Shown here piece after piece: positions 15,430-22,334 of a stretch of 45,751 bases of DNA. The position numbers were made by a program, and so were the translations under genes. The notes beneath the pieces are model-generated. The model was not told the DNA's origin. It worked only from the letters and a program-made list of their open reading frames with translations, and did no database searches. Numbering within the stretch: the stretch's first letter is position 1; each line of letters starts with the position of its first letter. This DNA comes from Pectinatus sp. GTDB lineage: Bacteria; Bacillota; Negativicutes; Selenomonadales; Selenomonadaceae. The stretch covers positions 1-45,751 of the forward strand of contig JAHHSQ010000008.1 in assembly GCA_020025135.1 (NCBI GenBank), given 5' to 3'.

Positions 15430-16242
15430 TCACTGACGTACTTTGGCGAGGCCATAAAAGATGATAAATACGGCCAAATTACAAAGGACGATAGCTGGTC
15501 CAGAAGGTAAGGCCCAGAGGAAGGACGCTGTCAAGCCTGTAACCATACAAAGAACGGAAATGCCAGCTGCCACTAAGACGGTGGAGAGAAATTGATGGCA
15601 GAGGCGCATGGCGCTAATAGCTGGGAAGACGATGAGGCCAGAAATAAGCAATGCCCCCATCATGCGCATGCCGAGCACGATGGTAATGGCCGTCAGAAGG
15701 GCCAAGAGCATGTTGTATAATTGGACGTTTGTTCCTGTAGCGGCAGCAAAGATTTCGTCGAAGGTAACAGCAAAAATTTTGTTGTAAAAAACAATAAAGA
15801 GCAGAAGAATGATGATAGAAGCGATGATACTCAAGCGGACATCAGCTGGTGTCAAGGCGAGGATGCTGCCAAAGAGAAAGTTTTGAATATCGGTGTTTAT
15901 ACCGGTGGTCATGGAAGCGGCTGTAATACCAATAGCTAAAGCGCTACTACAAATGATAGCGGTAGCTGCATCGCCCTTGATATCACTAATAGTGCTGAGG
16001 CGCAAGAGAAAGAAGGCCGCGACGATAACGACAGGGATGGTAAAGGCCATGGGGAAAAAGTGACAAGCCGCGGCAACGGCCAATGCCCCAAAGCCGACAT
16101 GAGATAAGCCGTCACCAATCATCGAATAGCGCTTTAAGACCAAGCTGACACCAAGGAGTGCAGAGCAAAGTGCGAGTAAGATGCCAACTAGGAAGGCACG
16201 TTGCATAAATGAATAGGACAGCATAGTAGATATTAATTCCAT
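15430..16242 (-). CDS. znuB: Zinc/manganese-type ABC transporter permease
   Basis: 270-residue ABC-3 family integral membrane protein with about eight hydrophobic helices, KRYSMIGDGLSHVGFGALA near residue 37 and MRMMGALLISGLIVFPA near residue 188, both typical of ZnuB/MntB/TroC permeases. Its start overlaps the znuC stop by one base. Zinc rather than manganese is a guess from its partner proteins. Confidence 0.9.
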   Translation of the reverse strand: MELISTMLSYSFMQRAFLVGILLALCSALLGVSLVLKRYSMIGDGLSHVGFGALAVAAACHFFPMAFTIPVVIVAAFFLLRLSTISDIKGDAATAIICSSALAIGITAASMTTGINTDIQNFLFGSILALTPADVRLSIIASIIILLLFIVFYNKIFAVTFDEIFAAATGTNVQLYNMLLALLTAITIVLGMRMMGALLISGLIVFPAISAMRLCHQFLSTVLVAAGISVLCMVTGLTASFLWALPSGPAIVLCNLAVFIIFYGLAKVRQ

Positions 16243-16955
16243 CAGGTTGTAACCCTTTCTTCTTGGAGAAATAATTTGCCAATGGCGCTTTGGGCATAAT
16301 CTTCTTTTGGACCAAAGAAAACCTGCTTATGCGCTAAGTGCAGAATATGAGAGGCATATTTGAGCGATTTACGAATATCATGTGTGACCATGATGATGGT
16401 CAAATGATGTTTTTTATTCAAATGCTCTATTAATTGGTAGAATTCTTGCTCGATAAGGGGGTCAAAGCCAGTCACTGGTTCGTCCAAGAGGAGTACAGAA
16501 TGAGAAGCACAGAGGGCTCTAGCTAGCAAAACGCGCTGTTTTTGACCACCAGAGAGTCCGCTATAAGGTGCATTGGCCAAGTGTTCAATATGGAGAAGTT
16601 CCATATTGGCATAAGCGGAAAGACGGTCATTTTTGGTATAGAAAGGTAGCAGGTGAGCATTTTGCCGACCGGAGAGGACGATTTCATAAACACTAGCTGG
16701 AAAATCGTTTTGCAGGGCATTTTGTTGGGGTAAATAGCCAATTTCATTGCGTTGCAGTTTTTTATCCCAAGTAATGGAACCATGGGTAGGGGTGATAATT
16801 CCAAGAAGACCTCTCAGCAGAGTTGATTTACCAGAACCATTTTCCCCAACAATGCATAGATAGTCGCCATAATCGAGAGAAAAATCAACTCCCTCCGAAA
16901 CGACGACATTATTGTAGGCGAAGGTGAGATTACAACACGTCAAGATATTGGTCAA
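16242..16955 (-). CDS. znuC: Zinc/manganese-type ABC transporter ATP-binding protein
   Basis: 237-residue ATPase: Walker A GENGSGKST (37-45), Q-loop GYLPQQNA, signature LSGGQKQRVLLARAL, Walker B VLLLDEP and H-loop MVTHD. It drives the permease encoded next. Overlaps of four bases with the binding-protein gene and one base with the permease gene show tight coupling. Confidence 0.93.
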   Translation of the reverse strand: MTNILTCCNLTFAYNNVVVSEGVDFSLDYGDYLCIVGENGSGKSTLLRGLLGIITPTHGSITWDKKLQRNEIGYLPQQNALQNDFPASVYEIVLSGRQNAHLLPFYTKNDRLSAYANMELLHIEHLANAPYSGLSGGQKQRVLLARALCASHSVLLLDEPVTGFDPLIEQEFYQLIEHLNKKHHLTIIMVTHDIRKSLKYASHILHLAHKQVFFGPKEDYAQSAIGKLFLQEERVTT

Positions 16956-17914
16956 TTTAAAGCCTCCTTCAAAGCGTTGAGGTTATTTTGCATGATACTC
17001 AGATAGGTAGCTCCATTAGCAAAATCACGTGCGGTGAGATTGTGTACAGAGTGCAGAAGGAGAACTTTAGCTCCTGTGTTTTCCGAGATGATATCTGCTA
17101 TCTTTTGATTTGACATTTCAATGTGAAAGACTACTGGAATGTGGTCTTTTTTTACCCTTTGACAAAGCGCAGCGATAGTCGCCGCATTGGCCTCAGTGGC
17201 CGATGAACATCCCGGAAAGGCGGCATAATAAGTCAAGTGGTAAGCATGGGTAAAATAGAGAAAGGGAAAGCGGTCACCGACGATTATTTCGTGGCGCTTG
17301 CTTTTTTGCATCAAAGAAACAAATTCAGCATTTAAATTTTGTAATTTTTTGATGTAGGCGTCAGCATTTTTGCGATAAAAATTAGCATTCTTTGGGTCTT
17401 CAGCACAAAGGACTGCTGTTAGTTTTTGGACGATGAGAATGACATTTTGGGGAGATGTCCAGACGTGTTCGTCAGGTTCTTCCTCTTCTTCCTCGCTGAG
17501 GTATGGAAGGGTCATTTCTGATTTGTGTTGTTCACTTAATGTGGGAACACAATCAATGAGAGCGATGCTACGCCTATTTTTATTGGGATTAGCCTTTAAG
17601 ATTCTTTCCGCCCAATTATCAGAATCTCCTCCCACATAGACAAATAAATTACAATTTTGGATGGCGATAATATCCTGAGGGCTAGGTTCAAAAGTGTGGA
17701 CCTCTTGCCCTGGTTTTATGAGCATTTGCAGATCAATGCGATTCTTGCCGATGGCTCTTAAAAAATCATATTGGGGAAAGATGGTCGCGACTACCTTTAA
17801 TTTATGAGTTGGTTTAGGCGAGGGCGCTTCCGAATAATGTCCATAGTGCATTAGGGAGAAGATACCCAATAGACTGAGCAGGAAAAAAGCAATCCATACG
17901 CTTCTTTTTATAAT
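16952..17914 (-). CDS. znuA: Zinc/manganese-type ABC transporter substrate-binding protein, non-canonical start
   Basis: Captures the metal outside the membrane. After the signal segment come VVATIFPQYDFLRAIG, PGQEVHTFEPSPQD (first metal His), a six-Glu run, DEHVWTSPQN (second His) and later YFTHAYHLTYY (third His). The metal-binding loop is acidic where ZnuA proteins are often His-rich. Only TTG 17869 is a usual start, but it has no ribosome-binding site and cuts the signal peptide. AGGAGG (17924-17919) lies just before ATT 17914 and ATA 17911, giving a proper signal sequence KRSVWIAFFLLSLLGIFSLM. No ATG, GTG or TTG occurs between that AGGAGG and TTG 17869 in frame, so start at ATT or ATA is proposed. 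Confidence 0.85.
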   Translation of the reverse strand: MIKRSVWIAFFLLSLLGIFSLMHYGHYSEAPSPKPTHKLKVVATIFPQYDFLRAIGKNRIDLQMLIKPGQEVHTFEPSPQDIIAIQNCNLFVYVGGDSDNWAERILKANPNKNRRSIALIDCVPTLSEQHKSEMTLPYLSEEEEEEPDEHVWTSPQNVILIVQKLTAVLCAEDPKNANFYRKNADAYIKKLQNLNAEFVSLMQKSKRHEIIVGDRFPFLYFTHAYHLTYYAAFPGCSSATEANAATIAALCQRVKKDHIPVVFHIEMSNQKIADIISENTGAKVLLLHSVHNLTARDFANGATYLSIMQNNLNALKEALN

Positions 17915-18014
17915 ATAACCTCCTAAATAATCCGACTGAAAAAATAATGTATCTAGTATTATAGCATAAATGGGTCAATAATTAAATTTCTCCCCCTGAA
18001 AATGAAAAAAAGAC

Positions 18015-18042
18015 TTGCAAATATCGTGCGATTTGTTATAAT
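18015..18042 (+). promoter_or_regulatory. Promoter of the YjfB-like gene
   Basis: TTGCAA (18015-18020), 16 bases and TATAAT (18037-18042). The following leader of about 165 bases holds AAAAGGC/GCCTTTT (18102-18123) and AGACA..CTGCC/GGCAG..TGTCT (about 18160-18194) hairpins. On the other strand the same gap leads to the metal importer; a TATAAT there (17964-17959) lacks a good -35. Confidence 0.6.
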
Positions 18043-18215
18043 TGATTATCAAGAATTGTCATAAAAAATGTATATTTATGCTAATACATTGATAATGTGA
18101 AAAAAGGCGTTATTGTGCCTTTTGACAATGAGATGGACTCTTGTTCTAGCACTTATGTGAAGACAGTCTGCCCTTAGAAAGGCAGTTTTGTCTAGGCGGA
18201 AAGGAGGACTTGACT

Positions 18216-18395
18216 ATGGAAATGAGCATAGCGGCTTTATCAGTCAACATGGCTCAACATCAAGTGAATCAAAAACTGGATATGCTGGCAATGGGAAAAG
18301 TTTTTAATCAAATGCAGGATACTGGTGATATGGTAGAAGAATTGGCTTCAGCAGTAGACCCTAATCTCGGCCAAAATATTGATATCCAAGCTTGA
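18216..18395 (+). CDS. YjfB-like putative motility protein
   Basis: 59 residues, with the opening MEMSIAALSVNMAQHQVNQKLDMLAMGKVFNQ typical in pattern (IAALS, spaced Gln, amphipathic helices) of the small YjfB family annotated as putative motility proteins. The start is ATG 18216, eight bases after AAGGAGG. No flagellar genes lie in the window, so the motility link rests only on the family name, and the family call is from memory. Confidence 0.65.
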   Translation: MEMSIAALSVNMAQHQVNQKLDMLAMGKVFNQMQDTGDMVEELASAVDPNLGQNIDIQA

Positions 18396-18449
18396 TGAAA
18401 TTGTATATTAGTTTAGATTGAAAAATTACAGGGGAAAGGAGTAGACAAA

Positions 18450-18635
18450 ATGAACATGAATACACAGATTTTCTTGCAGCGACGTAGTGGGTTGAGGAGA
18501 AGTAGGAACTTTTTATGCCGTGAAGTAAGTCGCGCTAGATGTTATTGTGAACGACGAAGGCTTATGAAATATTGTAGAGAGATAATTTTGGGTTGTTCAT
18601 GCCTTTTTGTCTCTCCACTGTTTCTGTCTGCGTAG
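18450..18635 (+). CDS. Doubtful small Arg/Cys-rich ORF
   Basis: 61 codons from ATG 18450 behind a good AAAGGAG site, after the YjfB-like gene. The product is very rich in Arg and Cys (RRSGLRRSRNFLCREVSRARC) and ends in a short hydrophobic stretch. That composition is unusual for a folded protein; it may be a leader peptide, an antisense artefact or a decayed gene. No family recognised. Confidence 0.3.
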   Translation: MNMNTQIFLQRRSGLRRSRNFLCREVSRARCYCERRRLMKYCREIILGCSCLFVSPLFLSA

Positions 18636-18676
18636 TTTGAATAATTTTATTTTCCCTCTCCTGAGGAAAGGGAAAA

Positions 18677-18704
18677 GGGCGTGCTTTGGCACGCCCTCTT
18701 TTTT
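18677..18704 (+). terminator. Terminator after the small-ORF region
   Basis: GGGCGTGC (18677-18684) and GCACGCCC (18689-18696) pair around TTTG and are followed by TCTTTTTTTT. It separates the YjfB-like unit from the amino acid importer. Confidence 0.92.
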
Positions 18705-18744
18705 TACTATTTTTAGTATAATAATGCAAATCGGAGGAATAAAT

Positions 18745-19518
18745 ATGAAGAAAATTTGGCAATTTGGAATATTAGCAATGCTTGGGTTTACCTTTTTGTT
18801 GACCGGGTGTGGTAGCAATAATAAAGTGGAAAATAATACTTTAAAAGTAGCCACTTGCGCTGATTTTGCCCCTTTTGAGTTTCAGGGTAAAGATGGTCAG
18901 TACGAGGGTTTTGATATTGATATCATTAAAGCTATCGGCAAAGAGATGGGAGAAAAAGTGGAAATCAGTAATTTGGGATTTGATGCCCTAGTGCCAGCTT
19001 TACAAACTGGCCATGTTGATGCCGTTATCGCTGGTATGTCTATGAATGGAGAAAGAGATAAAGCCGTTACATTCTCTAAGCCGTACTATCAATCCGGTCT
19101 TACCATTATGGTAAATGCAAATAATAATAGTATTCATTCCTTTAAAGACTTAGAAGGAAAAACCATCGCCGTGCAGATAGGTACTACTGGTGCTACTGAA
19201 GCGAAGAAGATACCTGGAGCAAAGGTAAAAGAACTAAACAGTTCAGCAGATACATTTATTGAACTAAAGGCCCATAATGTGCAGGCGGTAGTGAATGATA
19301 AACCAGTTAATGCCTATTATATGGTAGAAAGTGGTGACAAGAGCATTAAAAGAGTAGGTGGACAACTTACCTCTGAAAATTATGCTATTGCCGTCAAGAA
19401 GGGAAATACTGAATTGGTAGAAAAAATAAATAAAGCTCTGGAAAAAATTAAGGCTGATGGCACTTATGCCAAAATATATAAGAAATGGTTTGGCGTAGAA
19501 CCGAGCGCCGAAAATTAA
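18745..19518 (+). CDS. Polar amino acid ABC transporter substrate-binding lipoprotein
   Basis: 257 residues from ATG 18745 (GGAGGAAT upstream). Lipoprotein signal with lipobox LLTGC (Cys near residue 23), then the family-3 solute-binding fold: ATCADFAPFEF, GFDIDIIKAIGKEMG, FDALVPALQTGHVDAVIAGMS, YYQSGL and AVQIGTTGA. Binds a polar amino acid (Arg, Gln, His or similar) outside the membrane for the permease and ATPase that follow. Substrate cannot be decided from sequence; arginine would suit the arc genes in this window (inference). Confidence 0.9.
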   Translation: MKKIWQFGILAMLGFTFLLTGCGSNNKVENNTLKVATCADFAPFEFQGKDGQYEGFDIDIIKAIGKEMGEKVEISNLGFDALVPALQTGHVDAVIAGMSMNGERDKAVTFSKPYYQSGLTIMVNANNNSIHSFKDLEGKTIAVQIGTTGATEAKKIPGAKVKELNSSADTFIELKAHNVQAVVNDKPVNAYYMVESGDKSIKRVGGQLTSENYAIAVKKGNTELVEKINKALEKIKADGTYAKIYKKWFGVEPSAEN

Positions 19519-19535
19519 CTGAAGGAGGAATTGAG

Positions 19536-20192
19536 ATGGACTTTGACTTTTCGTTAATAGCACATTCGTTGCCGCTACTACTTTGGGGAGCGGTGATGAC
19601 GATAAAGATTACTTTTCTCAGCGTAATCTTAGGTATTATGATAGGAGTTTTGGTCGGGATAGCTAGAATTAGCGAAGTGAAAGTCCTGCGATATACAGCC
19701 ACCCTTTATGTTGACTTTGTCAGAGGAACGCCATTATTAGTACAAATTTTTATGGTTTATTTTGCTTTGCCGATATTAATCGGTCTCAAATTAGACCCGT
19801 TTTTAGCGGCTATCTTGGCTTGTGGAATTAATAGTGGTGCTTATGTGGCAGAAATCATTCGTGCCGGCATTCAGGCCGTCGATAAAGGACAGATGGAAGC
19901 TGGTCGTTCCTTGGGCCTGAGTTGGCGTCAGGCGATGACCTACATAATTTTGCCGCAGGCCCTAAAAAAAGTGATTCCGCCTTTGGGCAATGAAGTAATT
20001 TCGCTTTTAAAAGATTCGTCCTTAGTTTCGGTAATTGGCTTTGAAGAATTGACGAGAAGTGGTCAATTAGTGATTGCCCGCACCTATGGCTCGGTAGAAA
20101 TATGGCTCTCGGTGGCGCTCATTTACTTGGCAATGACCTTTACTATCGCTCGAGTTGTAGCCTACGTAGAAAAGAAAGGGGTGGTATCTTGA
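19536..20192 (+). CDS. Polar amino acid ABC transporter permease
   Basis: 218-residue His/Glu/Gln/Arg-type permease with about five membrane helices and the EAA loop EAGRSLGLSWRQAMTYIILPQALK. The start is ATG 19536 after GAAGGAGGAA. It is 17 bases after the binding-protein gene, and its stop overlaps the ATPase start by four bases. Confidence 0.92.
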   Translation: MDFDFSLIAHSLPLLLWGAVMTIKITFLSVILGIMIGVLVGIARISEVKVLRYTATLYVDFVRGTPLLVQIFMVYFALPILIGLKLDPFLAAILACGINSGAYVAEIIRAGIQAVDKGQMEAGRSLGLSWRQAMTYIILPQALKKVIPPLGNEVISLLKDSSLVSVIGFEELTRSGQLVIARTYGSVEIWLSVALIYLAMTFTIARVVAYVEKKGVVS

Positions 20193-20905
20193 TTAAAGTA
20201 GAACATTTAGAAAAGGCCTATGGCAATAATGTCATACTAAAGAATATTAACTTACAGATAGAGAAGGGAGAAGTAGTTGTTATTATTGGCCCTTCCGGTT
20301 CTGGAAAGTCCACTTTGTTACGCTGCTTAAATTATTTGGAGGAGCCGAGTTCGGGGGCGGTATATTTTGCTGGCGAGAAAATTGATGCTTGCAATCTGGA
20401 TACGCTGAGAAGAGATATCGGCATGGTATTTCAGAAATTTAATCTTTTTCCGCATATGACTGTACTAGAAAATATTACTTTAGCTCCACAAAAACTAAAA
20501 AAGGTTTCGCCACAAGTCGCACGAGATAATGCGTTGCAGCTTTTACAAAAGGTCGGTTTAGAGACTAAGAGTGCTGCTTATCCAGAACAGTTGTCAGGGG
20601 GGCAACAACAGCGTGTAGCCATAGCGAGAGCTTTAGCGATGCAACCTAAGGTGATGCTTTTTGATGAACCTACTTCGGCTTTAGACCCAGAAATGGTCGG
20701 TGAAGTATTGAACGTCATCACTACTTTAGCCAAGGAGGGGATGACGATGGTTATTGTCACACATGAGATGAACTTTGCTAGACAAGTTGCGGATAGAATT
20801 CTTTTTGTGGCAGATGGTGGCATTTTAGAGAGCGGTTCACCAGAAGAGGTATTTGACCATCCACAACAAGAAAGAACCAAGGCGTTTCTCTCAAAAGTGT
20901 TATAA
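20189..20905 (+). CDS. glnQ: Polar amino acid ABC transporter ATP-binding protein
   Basis: 238-residue GlnQ/ArtP-type ATPase starting at TTG 20189, which shares TTGA with the permease stop; GGGGTGG precedes it. Walker A GPSGSGKST, Q-loop GMVFQKFNLFPHMT, signature LSGGQQQRVAIARAL, Walker B VMLFDEPTSALDPE, H-loop VTHEM. Last gene of the importer operon. The symbol denotes the family, not a proven glutamine substrate. Confidence 0.92.
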   Translation: MIKVEHLEKAYGNNVILKNINLQIEKGEVVVIIGPSGSGKSTLLRCLNYLEEPSSGAVYFAGEKIDACNLDTLRRDIGMVFQKFNLFPHMTVLENITLAPQKLKKVSPQVARDNALQLLQKVGLETKSAAYPEQLSGGQQQRVAIARALAMQPKVMLFDEPTSALDPEMVGEVLNVITTLAKEGMTMVIVTHEMNFARQVADRILFVADGGILESGSPEEVFDHPQQERTKAFLSKVL

Positions 20906-20924
20906 AGGTAGTTAAATTATTTTT

Positions 20925-20950
20925 AGACGGCTAGCTGCCGTCTTTTTTTT
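20925..20950 (+). terminator. Amino acid importer operon terminator
   Basis: AGACGGC (20925-20931) and GCCGTCT (20937-20943) pair around TAGCT and are followed by a T-run, 20 bases after the ATPase stop. Confidence 0.93.
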
Positions 20951-21014
20951 ATGGTAAAATAGACATGTGATACACTAGGAAGCGTGTAAATAAAAAAATA
21001 CTTGTACTATTGTG

Positions 21015-21043
21015 TTGACAAGGGTTTTTGAGCATGATAATAT
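21015..21043 (+). promoter_or_regulatory. Promoter of the ribosomal superoperon
   Basis: TTGACA (21015-21020), 17 bases and TAATAT (21038-21043), 44 bases before rplGB. It is the only convincing promoter I see before the rplQ terminator at 40362. Confidence 0.75.
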
Positions 21044-21086
21044 ATATGAGTGCCTAAAACAGCAGTACTGTAAGGGAGATGAACAG

Positions 21087-21329
21087 ATGCTAGAAAGACT
21101 GAAAAATGCAGATATCGTTATCGGGGCTAAACAAGTGAAAAAAGCACTTACCCATGACAGAGCGGAATGCGTTTTTTTAGCAGCTGACGCCGATGACAGG
21201 ATACTGCAACCTTTGCGAGAGTTGTGCAAAGAAAAGGAAATTGAGATAAAGGCAGGTTTTACTAAAAAAGAACTTGGTGAAGCTTGTTCTATTGAAGTCG
21301 GTGCTGCGGCAGCAGCTATTATAAAATAA
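21087..21329 (+). CDS. rplGB: L7Ae-family ribosomal protein (YbxF/L7Ae-like)
   Basis: 80-residue kink-turn RNA-binding protein: NADIVIGAKQVKKAL, CVFLAADADD, FTKKELGEACSIEVGAAAAAI. Its place before rpsL is the conserved one in Bacillota. ATG 21087 follows AAGGGAG. rpoC would normally lie upstream; here an amino acid importer does. Confidence 0.9.
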   Translation: MLERLKNADIVIGAKQVKKALTHDRAECVFLAADADDRILQPLRELCKEKEIEIKAGFTKKELGEACSIEVGAAAAAIIK

Positions 21330-21389
21330 TTATTATTTTGCCGATAATTCTCTTTATAATGAAGCTAAGTTGAGGAAGGGGGTGCATGT

Positions 21390-21767
21390 ATGCCTACAAT
21401 TAATCAGTTAATCAGAAAAACCAGAAAGAGCATGCAAGAAAAATCTACGGCTCCGGCATTGAAAAATTGCCCGCAGAAACGTGGCGTTTGTACAAGAGTT
21501 TACACAACGACTCCTAAGAAACCGAACTCCGCACTTCGTAAAGTTGCTCGTGTTCGCTTGACAAACAGCATCGAAGTTACAGCTTACATTCCAGGGATTG
21601 GACACAATCTTCAGGAACATAGCGTAGTTTTGATTCGTGGTGGTCGTGTAAAAGACTTACCGGGGGTTCGTTATCATATTATTCGTGGCTCTCTCGATAC
21701 CGCAGGTGTGCAGGACCGCGCACAAAGCAGAAGTAAATATGGTGCTAAGCGTGCCAAGAAGAAATAA
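21390..21767 (+). CDS. rpsL: 30S ribosomal protein S12
   Basis: 125-residue S12 of the decoding centre. PTINQLIRK start, TPKKPNSALRKVARVRL and GGRVKDLPGVRYHIIRG are intact; the two lysines whose change usually gives streptomycin resistance (in KKPNS and RVKDLPG) are wild type. GGAAGGGGGTG precedes the ATG. Confidence 0.98.
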   Translation: MPTINQLIRKTRKSMQEKSTAPALKNCPQKRGVCTRVYTTTPKKPNSALRKVARVRLTNSIEVTAYIPGIGHNLQEHSVVLIRGGRVKDLPGVRYHIIRGSLDTAGVQDRAQSRSKYGAKRAKKK

Positions 21768-21815
21768 TATATTTTAGAATTTAGTTGGACAAATTACAGA
21801 TAAGGAGGGATATAG

Positions 21816-22286
21816 ATGCCAAGAAAAGGCCCTGTACCTAAACGTGATGTGTTGCCGGATCCGGTATACAAATCTAAAAAAGTTACCAGATTTATCAACA
21901 AAGTAATGCTCTCCGGAAAGAAGAGCGTTGCTGAAAAAGTTGTCTATGACGCTTTTGAAACTATTAGAACAAAAACTGGTAAAGACCCATTGGAAGTCTT
22001 TGAAACAGCATTGAACAATGTTATGCCAGTTTTGGAAGTACGCGCTCGCCGTGTCGGTGGTGCTAACTACCAAGTTCCAGTAGAAGTTCGTCCTGACCGC
22101 CGTATGACATTAGGCATTCGTTGGATTGTCAACTATGCTCGTCTCCGCGGTGAAAAAACCATGGATGAAAGATTATCTGGAGAATTGATGGATGCTGCCA
22201 ATAACACTGGCGCTTCTATTAAGAAAAAAGAAGATACCCACAAGATGGCGGAAGCAAACAAGGCTTTTGCTCATTACCGTTGGTAA
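21816..22286 (+). CDS. rpsG: 30S ribosomal protein S7
   Basis: 156 residues, the usual bacterial length. PRKGPVPKRDVLPDPVY start and the ARRVGGANYQVPVEVRPDRR block that contacts 16S rRNA of the head are intact. AAGGAGGGA precedes the ATG. Confidence 0.98.
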   Translation: MPRKGPVPKRDVLPDPVYKSKKVTRFINKVMLSGKKSVAEKVVYDAFETIRTKTGKDPLEVFETALNNVMPVLEVRARRVGGANYQVPVEVRPDRRMTLGIRWIVNYARLRGEKTMDERLSGELMDAANNTGASIKKKEDTHKMAEANKAFAHYRW

Positions 22287-22334
22287 TATTTATAAATTTC
22301 TCTGCAGAGAAACTACAATTAAGGAGCGATATAA

